NCBI GenBank assembly: GCA_017536765.1
Contig: JAFXGV010000026.1
Span: forward strand, 1-64,000
Length of the DNA stretch: 64,000 nt
Source of the DNA: Bacteroidaceae bacterium
GTDB lineage: Bacteria > Bacteroidota > Bacteroidia > Bacteroidales > Bacteroidaceae
Direction of reading: 5' to 3'
Made by a program: the position numbers and the translations under genes. The notes under the pieces were generated by a model, which searched no databases, was not told the DNA's origin, and worked only from the letters and a program-made list of their open reading frames with translations. This document shows, one piece after another, positions 35,275-43,693 of this stretch; within the stretch, counting starts at the first letter, position 1, and the number at the start of each line of letters is the position of its first letter.

Positions 35275-38200
35275 ATGAGCATATATGAAAGTGCGGTGAA
35301 AAAACCGATTATGACATCGCTATGCTTTATTGCGATTGCTCTATTCGGCCTTTTCTCGCTATCAAAACTCCCCATCGACCTATATCCCGATATTGAGACA
35401 AACACTCTTATGGTATTTACATACTATAACGGTGCAAGTGCTTCGGATATTGAGAACAATGTAACACGCCCATTGGAGAACACTCTTAACTCAGTGGAAC
35501 ACCTCAAGCACATCAAATCGGATTCGCGTGAGAATGTATCGGTTATCACACTTGAGTTTGAGTTCGGATACGATATAGACAACCTCACCAACGACGTGCG
35601 CGACAAGTTAGATATGGTATCATCGTCGCTCCCCGACGAGGCCAACACGCCTATCATCTTCAAATTCTCTACCGATATGATTCCCATCATTGTAATGTCG
35701 GTAAAGGCCGAAGAGAGCCAGAGCGCACTATACAAAATACTTGATGACAATGTGGCCAACCCCCTTGCCCGTATCGACGGTGTGGGTTCAGTATCTATCG
35801 CCGGTGCTCCCGAGCGCGAGATAAACATCTATATGGACCCTATAAAAATGGAGGCATACAATATACCCGTGGAGACTGTAAGTTCTATAATTGCGGCCGA
35901 AAACCGCAATATCCCGGGTGGCAACTTCGATGTGGGTAACAACACCTATTCGCTGCGTGTTGAAGGCGAATTTAAGGATCCTCGCCAGATGATGGATCTT
36001 GTTGTGGGCACACACAACGGTGCCAATGTATATTTGAAGGATATTGCCCGCATTGTTGACAACGTACAAGAGCGCTCGCAGCACACATACATAGAGGGCC
36101 AGCAGGGAGCTATGATTATTGTGCAGAAGCAGAGCGGTGGTAACTCGGTTGCAATCTCCAAAGCAGTAAAAGAAGAGCTCCCCAATCTGCAAAAGCGCCT
36201 GCCCTCGGATGTGGAACTTGAAATAATGATTGACACATCGGACAATATTCTAAACACTGTAAACACACTTTCGAGCACCATACGCGATGCTATGATATTT
36301 GTGGTACTTGTGGTATTCATCTTCCTTGGCCGATGGAGAGCTACAGTGATTATTGCTATTACCATTCCCTTCTCGCTTGTAGCATCATTCATTTATCTGT
36401 TTGCAACGGGTGGTTCAATAAACATTATTTCGCTATCCTGTTTAAGTATCGCCATTGGTTCGGTTGTAGACGACGCCATCGTGGTATTGGAGAACGTAAC
36501 ATCGCATATTGAACGAGGTTCAGACCCCAACAATGCCGCCGTGCACGGTACCAATGAGGTTGCAGTTTCGGTTATAGCATCTACCCTGACTATGTGGGCC
36601 GTATTCTTCCCATTGACTATGGTTACCGGTATGAGTGGAGTCCTCTTTAAGCAACTTGGTTGGATGATGTGTATCATTATGCTCATATCAACAGCAGCCG
36701 CCCTTTCACTCACACCTATGATGTGTGCAAAGATGCTTAAACTGCAGAAGAAACAGAGCAAGTTCTTCATAACCTTCTACAAACCCATTCAAAAGGTACT
36801 CGACATCATTGATATTAAATATGCAATTGCAGTAAACTGGGCAATGCGCCACCGCTGGACAACGCTTGCAGCCTGTTTCGGTCTCTTCTTGGTGAGTTTG
36901 CTTTGTGCAAAAGGTATCAAGAGCGAGTTCTTCCCTGCAAACGACAACGGCCGTGTGGGAGTAAGCTTGGAAATGCCTATAGGCACACGTATAGAGCGTT
37001 CACAGGAGGTTGGTTTGCGCCTCACCAAACTATGGATGGACCGCTATGGTGACCAGCTCATTGCCTGCGGTTTCACAACAGGACAAGCCGACGAGAATAA
37101 CACTTTTGCTTCGCTCAGTGACAACGGTACTCACATCATATCGTTTAACATAATGTTTGTACCCTCGAACGAACGCGAAAAGAGTCTTGAAATCCTATGC
37201 GACGAAATGCGTGCCGACCTTAAGATGTTCCCCGAACTTGCCAAAAGCAATGTAATGCTTGGCGGTAGTCAAGGTGGTGGTATGGGTGGCCAGTCTATGG
37301 CATCGTTCGAGATATACGGATACGATATGGAAACAACCGACCGCCTATCAAAAGAACTTGCATCATCGCTAAGGGAGTGGGAAAAAGTGACACAGGTAAA
37401 CATCAGCCGTAGCGACTACCAACCGCAATATATAGTTGATTTTGACCGCGAAAAACTGGCAATGCACGGTCTCAACCTATCTACTGCAGCAAATTATATG
37501 CGTAACCGCTACAATGGAGCGCTTGCCACATACTACCGCGAAGATGGTGATGAATACGACGTAAAAGTACGTTATGAGCCCAATGCACGCCAGAGCATAA
37601 ACGACATTGAGAACATTGTTATATATGGCAGCAACGGACAGCCTGTACGCATAAAGGAACTCGGTAAAGTTGTACTTAACGAAATGCCCCCTACCATTGA
37701 GCGTAAGGATCGTGAGCGCATCGTTACCGTAGATGCGGTACTTGCAGCCGGAACAGCGCTTAGCGATGGAGTGAACTACGGACAAGCTATTATTGACAAG
37801 ATGGATATCCCTGCCGGAATATCTATTGAGGTGGCCGGTTCGTACGAGGACCAACAGGATTCTAATCGCGACCTCGGACAACTTGCAATCATCATCCTTG
37901 TGATGGTATTCATAGTGATGGCATCGCAGTTCGAATCGCTCACCTACCCCTTCATTCTTATGATATCGGTGCTATTTGCGATAAGTGGTGTATTGCTTGC
38001 CCTCTTCATTACCGGTACCAACCTTAATGTAATGTCGATGCTTGGTAGCATTATGCTTATAGGTATTGTTGTGAAGAATGGTATTGTGCTCATAGACTAT
38101 ACTATGCTGTTGCGCGAAAGAGGTCTTGGTGTTATTCAGGCCTGCGTAGGCGCAGCCAAGAGCCGTATGCGTCCCGTGCTTATGACCACCCTCACCACCA

Positions 38201-38457
38201 TTCTTGGTATGGTGCCTTTGGCAGTGAGCCAAGGTGTAGGTGCCGAGATGTGGCGTCCTTTGGGTATTGCCATCATAGGCGGTCTCACGGTATCCACTAT
38301 AATGACACTTATATACGTACCTGCAATGTATGGTATATTTGCCGGTAACGGTATCCAGAACCGTCGCCGCGCCATAAAGAAACAGCGCGAGTTACAGGCA
38401 TACTGGAACGAGAATAAAGAGACAGAGCAATTAAAAGGCAAAGACAAAAAGCATTAA
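35275..38457 (+). CDS. RND-family multidrug efflux transporter (AcrB-type permease)
   Basis: A 1060-residue proton-driven inner-membrane pump in two homologous halves. The N-terminal YESAVKKPIMTSLCFIAIAL and PIDLYPDIETNTLMVFTYY are standard. TM4 carries the proton-relay pair Asp-Asp in IAIGSVVDDAIVVLENVTSH. The two periplasmic loops hold the porter domains; the second half has GYSEDQQDSNRD-like and IVVKNGIVLIDYTMLLRERG motifs. Substrate could be drugs, bile acids or lipids; not determinable. Cotranscribed with tetR, tolC, adaptor and the PII-like gene. Confidence 0.96.
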   Translation: MSIYESAVKKPIMTSLCFIAIALFGLFSLSKLPIDLYPDIETNTLMVFTYYNGASASDIENNVTRPLENTLNSVEHLKHIKSDSRENVSVITLEFEFGYDIDNLTNDVRDKLDMVSSSLPDEANTPIIFKFSTDMIPIIVMSVKAEESQSALYKILDDNVANPLARIDGVGSVSIAGAPEREINIYMDPIKMEAYNIPVETVSSIIAAENRNIPGGNFDVGNNTYSLRVEGEFKDPRQMMDLVVGTHNGANVYLKDIARIVDNVQERSQHTYIEGQQGAMIIVQKQSGGNSVAISKAVKEELPNLQKRLPSDVELEIMIDTSDNILNTVNTLSSTIRDAMIFVVLVVFIFLGRWRATVIIAITIPFSLVASFIYLFATGGSINIISLSCLSIAIGSVVDDAIVVLENVTSHIERGSDPNNAAVHGTNEVAVSVIASTLTMWAVFFPLTMVTGMSGVLFKQLGWMMCIIMLISTAAALSLTPMMCAKMLKLQKKQSKFFITFYKPIQKVLDIIDIKYAIAVNWAMRHRWTTLAACFGLFLVSLLCAKGIKSEFFPANDNGRVGVSLEMPIGTRIERSQEVGLRLTKLWMDRYGDQLIACGFTTGQADENNTFASLSDNGTHIISFNIMFVPSNEREKSLEILCDEMRADLKMFPELAKSNVMLGGSQGGGMGGQSMASFEIYGYDMETTDRLSKELASSLREWEKVTQVNISRSDYQPQYIVDFDREKLAMHGLNLSTAANYMRNRYNGALATYYREDGDEYDVKVRYEPNARQSINDIENIVIYGSNGQPVRIKELGKVVLNEMPPTIERKDRERIVTVDAVLAAGTALSDGVNYGQAIIDKMDIPAGISIEVAGSYEDQQDSNRDLGQLAIIILVMVFIVMASQFESLTYPFILMISVLFAISGVLLALFITGTNLNVMSMLGSIMLIGIVVKNGIVLIDYTMLLRERGLGVIQACVGAAKSRMRPVLMTTLTTILGMVPLAVSQGVGAEMWRPLGIAIIGGLTVSTIMTLIYVPAMYGIFAGNGIQNRRRAIKKQRELQAYWNENKETEQLKGKDKKH

Positions 38458-38490
38458 TTGCCACCATAATTCAATAAAACAGGAATAATT

Positions 38491-38784
38491 ATGAAAAGTA
38501 TATTCATTACATTCGATATTTCTCACAAAGAGAAGATTGTTGATATGCTCACACATAACAGCTGTCGCGGTTACTCCTTCTTTGACCAAATACAAGGACG
38601 CGGTTCAAAGACAGGCGATCCCCACTATGGTTCACACGCGTGGCCCTCGATGTGTGGTTCCATAATAACCATTGTAGATGACAACAAGGTGGCCAAAATT
38701 CTTAAAGACATTGAGGCCATTGACAAAGAGACACCGCAGTTAGGCCTGCGTGCCTTTGTGTGGAACATTGAGCAACAGTACTAA
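38491..38784 (+). CDS. PG0541-like, PII-fold transporter-associated protein
   Basis: A 97-residue soluble protein. The sequence MKSIFITFDISHKEKIVDML, then GYSFFDQIQGRG, GDPHYG and the C-terminal VFVWNIEQQY-like strand recall the PG0541 family, small ferredoxin-fold proteins related to nitrogen-regulatory PII. It lies 33 bases after the RND permease and before a palindromic terminator, so it is the last gene of the efflux operon. By analogy to PII it might bind a small molecule or the pump, but no ligand has been established. Confidence 0.75.
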   Translation: MKSIFITFDISHKEKIVDMLTHNSCRGYSFFDQIQGRGSKTGDPHYGSHAWPSMCGSIITIVDDNKVAKILKDIEAIDKETPQLGLRAFVWNIEQQY

Positions 38785-38800
38785 AAAGAGATAATCACTT

Positions 38801-38838
38801 CAAGAAAGCCGCGCCAAAATTTTGGCGCGGCTTTCTTG
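38801..38838. terminator. 38-base perfect palindrome ending the efflux operon
   Basis: Arms 38801-38819 and 38820-38838 are exact reverse complements with no spare loop. It lies 17 bases past the stop of the PG0541-like gene. Confidence 0.8.
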
Positions 38839-38885
38839 AATATATCCTTTTTGCATCAGGTTACCGAAATCTCCCTTATTTTTAC

Positions 38886-38893
38886 TATCTTCG
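38886..38893 (+). promoter_or_regulatory. -7 element (TATCTTCG) of the Lnb-like gene
   Basis: Matches TAnnTT(T/C)G, 20 bases before the ATG at 38914. The only TTTG upstream is 32 bases away (38850-38853). Confidence 0.45.
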
Positions 38894-38913
38894 CGGGCGT
38901 AAAACAAAGAACA

Positions 38914-40104
38914 ATGACAAGAACACTTACACACACCATAAAACAACTGTTCATAGCCTTTGCATTTATTGCAATGGCGCTGCAACCTGTCCGTGCCGGT
39001 GAGGCACGGGTGAGTCTGCTCACCTGCTCCCCCGGCGAGGAGGTATATGAACTGTTCGGCCACACAGCCCTGCGATACACCGACGACAAGAGCGATATCG
39101 TGTTCGGATATGGCTACTTCAGTTTCAACACCCCCAATTTCGTATGGCGCTTCATTCTTGGGGAAACCGATTATATGGCAGGTGCCGTGGATTACAGCAG
39201 TTTCATTGAAGAGTACAGGCTGCGCGGGGCGGGTGTAACCGAACAGATTATTCCACTCGATTCGCTTCAAAAGGAGCAGCTGCTGCGGGCACTTATAACC
39301 AACTGCCGAATGGAGAACCGTGTTTACCGGTACAACTATTTCTACAACAACTGCACAACCAAAATACGCGACATACTCACCGAGCACATAGGTGCAGGGA
39401 ATATTGAATATAACGCACCCTTGCAGGCAGCAACAATACGAGAGGCCCTTGCCGCACACACCGCTGTGCAGCCGTGGAGCGAATTCGGCATAAACCTGTT
39501 GCTTGGCGCCGACATCGATGCCCCTGCCACAAGCGATGTATTGCAGTTTCTTCCGGCCTATCTGATGAACGATTTTGCCACTGCGCAGATAACAGGCGAG
39601 GCGGGCAACCGCCCGCTGGTGAGCGAGCAGAAGGAGCTGTTGCAACCTGTGGAGAAGGCAAAAACGCCCAACCACCTCACCCCCTTCAACTGCGCTCTGC
39701 TGCTGTTGCTCTTCACTATGATAATTATGCTGTGCGAGGTGCGCAGCCACAGGATATTCTGGGGTTACGACATACTGCTTATGGGAACACAGGGCTTAGC
39801 CGGCACGTTGCTGCTGTTTATGACAACCTGCTCGCAGCATCCTGCGGTGGATAACAATTTCCTGCTTATATGGCTTAACCCACTGCCGCTCTTACTGCTG
39901 CCCCTGCTCATATATTGCGCGATAAAACATAAACACCCCACGTTTATGTGGATACAGGTGGCTATGGTTGTGGCATTTATAATAAGTGCTCCATTTGTAC
40001 CGCAGCATTACCCCGCCCCCATTTTCATCTATTCGACATCTATACTTGTACGTTCAATTTTTCACATATACCGAGAAAGAATATGCGAATTAAGCCTTTA
40101 TTGA
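38914..40104 (+). CDS. DUF4105 protein, Lnb-like (candidate lipoprotein N-acyltransferase)
   Basis: The product is 396 residues. A signal segment (about 10-29) is followed by a periplasmic DUF4105 domain (about 30-250) in which His50 (YELFGHTALR) and Cys147 (YNNCTTK) are the conserved potential catalytic pair. The C-terminal part (from about 265) has roughly five transmembrane helices and the conserved TCSQHPAVDNNFLLIWLNPL. This architecture fits Lnb, recently linked to lipoprotein N-acylation in Bacteroides; I recall that assignment and cannot verify it here. The ATG at 38914 is used, not the upstream frame. It overlaps the next gene by 22 bases. Confidence 0.75.
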   Translation: MTRTLTHTIKQLFIAFAFIAMALQPVRAGEARVSLLTCSPGEEVYELFGHTALRYTDDKSDIVFGYGYFSFNTPNFVWRFILGETDYMAGAVDYSSFIEEYRLRGAGVTEQIIPLDSLQKEQLLRALITNCRMENRVYRYNYFYNNCTTKIRDILTEHIGAGNIEYNAPLQAATIREALAAHTAVQPWSEFGINLLLGADIDAPATSDVLQFLPAYLMNDFATAQITGEAGNRPLVSEQKELLQPVEKAKTPNHLTPFNCALLLLLFTMIIMLCEVRSHRIFWGYDILLMGTQGLAGTLLLFMTTCSQHPAVDNNFLLIWLNPLPLLLLPLLIYCAIKHKHPTFMWIQVAMVVAFIISAPFVPQHYPAPIFIYSTSILVRSIFHIYRERICELSLY

Positions 40105-41627
40105 TTACATTGCTTGCACTCCCCTTGCTGTTGCAAGCACAGGAGAAGATAGAATCGCCCAAGCTTTTGGTTACAATAACAATAGACCAGCTGCGTAGCG
40201 ATTTTATGTATGAGTTCGAGGACCTATATACCCCCGACGGTTTCAAGCGTCTGCTGGCGGGAGGGCGTGTATATCCCAACAGTTACTATGCCTTCGAGAA
40301 CATCGACCGTGCATCGGCCACAGCCACTCTTGTTACCGGCACCAACCCATACACGCACGGCATTGTTGGCGAACGATGGCTCGACCGCCATTCGTTGAAC
40401 ATTGTAGGGTGTGCCGACGACAGCAAACAGCAGGGATTATACACCAATGATAAGGTGTCGCCGGTGAAGCTGAAAGCCATAGCCCTTGCCGACGAGATAA
40501 AACGCGCCACACGCGGCAAAGCGCAGGTGTGCGTGATAGCCCCCGACTGCGAAGCGGCAGTAATGCAGGGCGGGCACGCTGCCGATGTGGTGCTGTGGAA
40601 GAACGACGACACCGGTTACTGGTGCAGTTCGTCGTACTACGGCCTCTTCCCCGACTGGGCTGCTAATATAAACAAGACAATTGTGGGCCGTTCGGCAAAA
40701 TGGGAACCAATATTCCCCACCGAGCTATACAATAATTTTGGCGACAAAGCCCCCAAGCAATTCTCATACTCGTTCAACGGAAAGGATGACATACGCCTGT
40801 ACAAGACAAGCGCCTGTATGAACGACGAGGTGAACGAGGTGGCTATTGCCTGTCTGCGCAGTGGCGATATGGGAATGGACAACATAACCGATATGCTGTC
40901 GGTTACATACTACGCGGGCAACTACAACAATGTATCTATGGAGGACCGCCCCATTGAGATACAGGATATATACACCCGCCTCGACAAGAACATTGCCGAC
41001 CTTTTGAAGGAGATTGACCGTCGCATAGGATTAGAGAATGTGGTAATATCATTGGCATCCACGGGATATGTGGTGGAGGACGATTCCAACGATGAGAAAT
41101 ACCGCCTGCCATCGGGCACCGTGCATATGGACCGCGTGAAAGCCCTGTTGAACGTATATTTGAGCGCCCTCTTTGGCAAAGGGGATTACATAGACGGTTA
41201 CTTCAACTCGGAGTTCTACCTCAACCGCAAAATGATGGAGCAACTGCAACTTAACAAGGTGGATATTGTAGCCCACGCCGTGGAGTTCCTCAAAACGATT
41301 GACGGCATAGAAGATGTATTTACCATTTACCGTTTGGGCGGTATGCTAAGCCCCGAACTGCAATATGTGAAGAACGGCTACAACGCAAAATGCTCGGGCG
41401 ACATATGGTTGCGCCTTATGCCCGGCTGGAAGATGGCAAAGGACGTGCTGGAGGCAAGCAATCTTGTGCGCCGCAGCCCTGTGACATTCCCGATGATTAT
41501 ATTTGGTACAGGGGTAAAGGCCGAGGTGATAAACGAATTCACGCCTGCCAACATCATTGCTCCAGAACTTGCCAACAGCCTGCACATACGCCGCCCCAAC
41601 GACAATTGTTTGAGAATATTCAGGTAA
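40083..41627 (+). CDS. Alkaline-phosphatase-fold protein lacking most metal ligands (likely pseudoenzyme)
   Basis: A secreted protein of 514 residues with signal peptide (1-20). The fold is that of type I phosphodiesterase/PafA-like alkaline phosphatase: LLVTITIDQLRSDFMYEFED at the start and LVTGTNPYTHGIVGERWLD at about 83-101. Asp35 is kept. The nucleophile loop reads RASATAT (76-82). Where the family has DxxGH the sequence is YYAGN (276-280); where it has ADHG it is ASTG (325-328); and near residue 468 the His is replaced (PVTFP). A catalytic zinc site is improbable. It overlaps the Lnb-like gene and may act as its partner. Confidence 0.75.
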   Translation: MRIKPLLITLLALPLLLQAQEKIESPKLLVTITIDQLRSDFMYEFEDLYTPDGFKRLLAGGRVYPNSYYAFENIDRASATATLVTGTNPYTHGIVGERWLDRHSLNIVGCADDSKQQGLYTNDKVSPVKLKAIALADEIKRATRGKAQVCVIAPDCEAAVMQGGHAADVVLWKNDDTGYWCSSSYYGLFPDWAANINKTIVGRSAKWEPIFPTELYNNFGDKAPKQFSYSFNGKDDIRLYKTSACMNDEVNEVAIACLRSGDMGMDNITDMLSVTYYAGNYNNVSMEDRPIEIQDIYTRLDKNIADLLKEIDRRIGLENVVISLASTGYVVEDDSNDEKYRLPSGTVHMDRVKALLNVYLSALFGKGDYIDGYFNSEFYLNRKMMEQLQLNKVDIVAHAVEFLKTIDGIEDVFTIYRLGGMLSPELQYVKNGYNAKCSGDIWLRLMPGWKMAKDVLEASNLVRRSPVTFPMIIFGTGVKAEVINEFTPANIIAPELANSLHIRRPNDNCLRIFR

Positions 41628-41686
41628 ATCCTTGCAAACAAAGCCGAAAAGTTGCCGCAAATTGCCGTAATTCGGATAATTTGCAG

Positions 41687-41694
41687 TACCTTTG
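41687..41694 (+). promoter_or_regulatory. -7 element (TACCTTTG) of the coaX cluster
   Basis: Perfect TAnnTTTG. An ATTG at 41661-41664 gives a 22-base spacer. The TTG start of coaX lies 25 bases downstream. Confidence 0.5.
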
Positions 41695-41718
41695 CAAGGA
41701 TAAACAGAGAGCAAGATT

Positions 41719-42447
41719 TTGAACCTTATAATCGACATAGGAAACAACAGCGCCAAGTTCTTTCTTTTCAGCGGAGCGCAGATGATACTGCATACACGAC
41801 GCGAAAAGAATTACCGCGAATTATTGCAGGAATGGAGCGCGCAATATGGCATTGAACGAGCCATAGTTTCCACAGTCGTAGACCTCACGGAAGAGGAAAA
41901 AGGAGATATAGAGGAACTCGGCTGCCCCATACTGTGGTTCAGCAACCAAACACCTATGCCCATAGGCATAAAATACAGCACACCGCACACTTTGGGGTGC
42001 GACCGCCTGGCTGCCGCCATTGGCGCTATGGGCGAAGCCCCCGCACGCAACCTTTTGGTAATAGATGCAGGTAGTGCCATAACCATCGATTTTGTGGACA
42101 AGGAGGGAAATTTCCGTTGCGGTAATATAGCCCCGGGAGTGAAAATGCGTCTGAGGGCACTGCACGAGTTTACCGCCCGCCTGCCACTTGTGAACAAGGA
42201 GGGTGATACACCCACGCTTGGCTACGACACCGAAACAGCCATACGCAGCGGAGTTATCAGAGGTATTTGCCACGAAATAGATGGATACATTAACGAAATA
42301 AGGGAAATTTATGGTGATGTTTTTGTTTTTTTAACGGGTGGAGACGAAAAAACATTGATAAATAACATAAAAAATCGCATCTTTGCCGATAAATTCCTCG
42401 TTGCGAAAGGATTGAACAAGATTTTATCTTATTATGATATTAAATAG
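41719..42447 (+). CDS. coaX: Type III pantothenate kinase (CoaX)
   Basis: A 242-residue cytosolic kinase that phosphorylates pantothenate in the first step of coenzyme A synthesis. The phosphate-binding motif LIIDIGNNSAKFFLF begins at residue 3. Further motifs: GCDRLAAAIGA and NLLVIDAGSAITIDFVD with the catalytic Asp, and VFLTGGDEKTL near the C-terminus. The start is TTG, since no ATG or GTG lies near the conserved N-terminus. The 3' end overlaps the next gene by 14 bases, placing it first in the envelope cluster. Confidence 0.93.
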   Translation: MNLIIDIGNNSAKFFLFSGAQMILHTRREKNYRELLQEWSAQYGIERAIVSTVVDLTEEEKGDIEELGCPILWFSNQTPMPIGIKYSTPHTLGCDRLAAAIGAMGEAPARNLLVIDAGSAITIDFVDKEGNFRCGNIAPGVKMRLRALHEFTARLPLVNKEGDTPTLGYDTETAIRSGVIRGICHEIDGYINEIREIYGDVFVFLTGGDEKTLINNIKNRIFADKFLVAKGLNKILSYYDIK

Positions 42448-43675
42448 AGTAATATTTACATTTATTTTAACAATAACAACCATTGTGGCTGCCGTGGCCG
42501 ACAATGGTATAAACTCCCCCTACTCGCGTTATGGTATGGGAGTGCTGGCCGACCAGAACTTAGGCGTAAACCGCCAGATGGGCGGCTTGGGATATGCCTT
42601 GCGCAGTGGCAGCTACATAAACCTGCTTAACCCCGCCTCTTTTGCCGCAGCCGACACGCTCACTATGCTGTTCGATGCCGGTTTCTCCATTCAAAACGTG
42701 AATTTCAAAGAGGGCAACGTGCAGAAGAATGCCAAGAACGGCAGTTTCGACTACCTGGCAATGCAGTTCCGCGCCTACAAGAACGTGGGTGTGAGCATAG
42801 GTTTCCTCCCCTACTCCAACGTGGGTTACTCATTTGCCACAAGCACAAGCGAAGGAGGCAAGGAGAGCACCAGCAACTACAATGGCGAGGGTGGCATATA
42901 CCAGCCATACATAGGTGTGGGTTGGTCACCCGTAAAAAACCTGTCGGTGGGAATGATGGCATCGTATATTTATGGCGATATCTCGCACACCATATACAAC
43001 AACTTTGCCGAGAGCAACATCACCGATATGCAGCGCCAATACTTGGTCGATGTGAGAAGCTACAAATTAGATTTCGGAGCGCAATACACCGCGGAACTAA
43101 ACAACAAGCACAAGATAACATTTGGTGCCACATATTCGTTAGGACACGATTTGGGTGCCGATGCAATGAAGATTGAAACCATTACGACAAGCGACACCAC
43201 AAAGATTGACGGTGCATTTTCACTTCCACATACTTTCGGCATTGGTGTATTATATAACTACAACGACAATTGGAAGATTGGTGCCGACTACACATTCCAG
43301 GATTGGAGCAAGGCCGGTTTCTTCGGGCACGACAAGGGTGTGAGCCGCAGCAAGGTATCGGTAGGTGCCGAGTACTCGCCCAACAAGATGATGTCACGCA
43401 ACCTTTTGAAGAAGATGAACTACCGTATGGGAGCATTCTATGCGCAACCCTACACCGAAGTGCAGGGACAAAAAGGGTGCGAGGAGTATGGTCTCAGTGC
43501 CGGCTTCTCAATGCCCATCATCAACAGAATAAACAACCGCTCGGTACTGCACGTATCGGGGCAGCTTATAAGAATGGAGCCTAAAGGAGCAGGCCTCATT
43601 GCCGAAACCTATATGCGCCTGAACATAGGCCTCACATTCAACGAAAGCTGGTTTATGAAGATAAGAGTGAGATAA
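42434..43675 (+). CDS. Outer-membrane beta-barrel protein, FadL/OmpP1-like
   Basis: The product is 413 residues with a signal peptide (about 1-22). The N-terminus NGINSPYSRYGMGVLADQNL and RQMGGLGYALRSGSYINLLN, then alternating hydrophobic strands up to the terminal LNIGLTFNESWFMKIRVR, show a long-chain-fatty-acid-transporter-like barrel. Members of this Bacteroidota group have no assigned substrate. It overlaps coaX and is followed 18 bases later by the TPR gene; the order coaX-OMP-TPR-lptC seems to be a conserved unit. Confidence 0.8.
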   Translation: MILNRVIFTFILTITTIVAAVADNGINSPYSRYGMGVLADQNLGVNRQMGGLGYALRSGSYINLLNPASFAAADTLTMLFDAGFSIQNVNFKEGNVQKNAKNGSFDYLAMQFRAYKNVGVSIGFLPYSNVGYSFATSTSEGGKESTSNYNGEGGIYQPYIGVGWSPVKNLSVGMMASYIYGDISHTIYNNFAESNITDMQRQYLVDVRSYKLDFGAQYTAELNNKHKITFGATYSLGHDLGADAMKIETITTSDTTKIDGAFSLPHTFGIGVLYNYNDNWKIGADYTFQDWSKAGFFGHDKGVSRSKVSVGAEYSPNKMMSRNLLKKMNYRMGAFYAQPYTEVQGQKGCEEYGLSAGFSMPIINRINNRSVLHVSGQLIRMEPKGAGLIAETYMRLNIGLTFNESWFMKIRVR

Positions 43676-43693
43676 ACAAAATAATTAAGAGAT

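Noticed and set aside
38801-38838. Palindrome as recombination or attachment site
   Set aside because: Position right after an operon end, and similar palindromes at other gene ends, make termination the simpler explanation.
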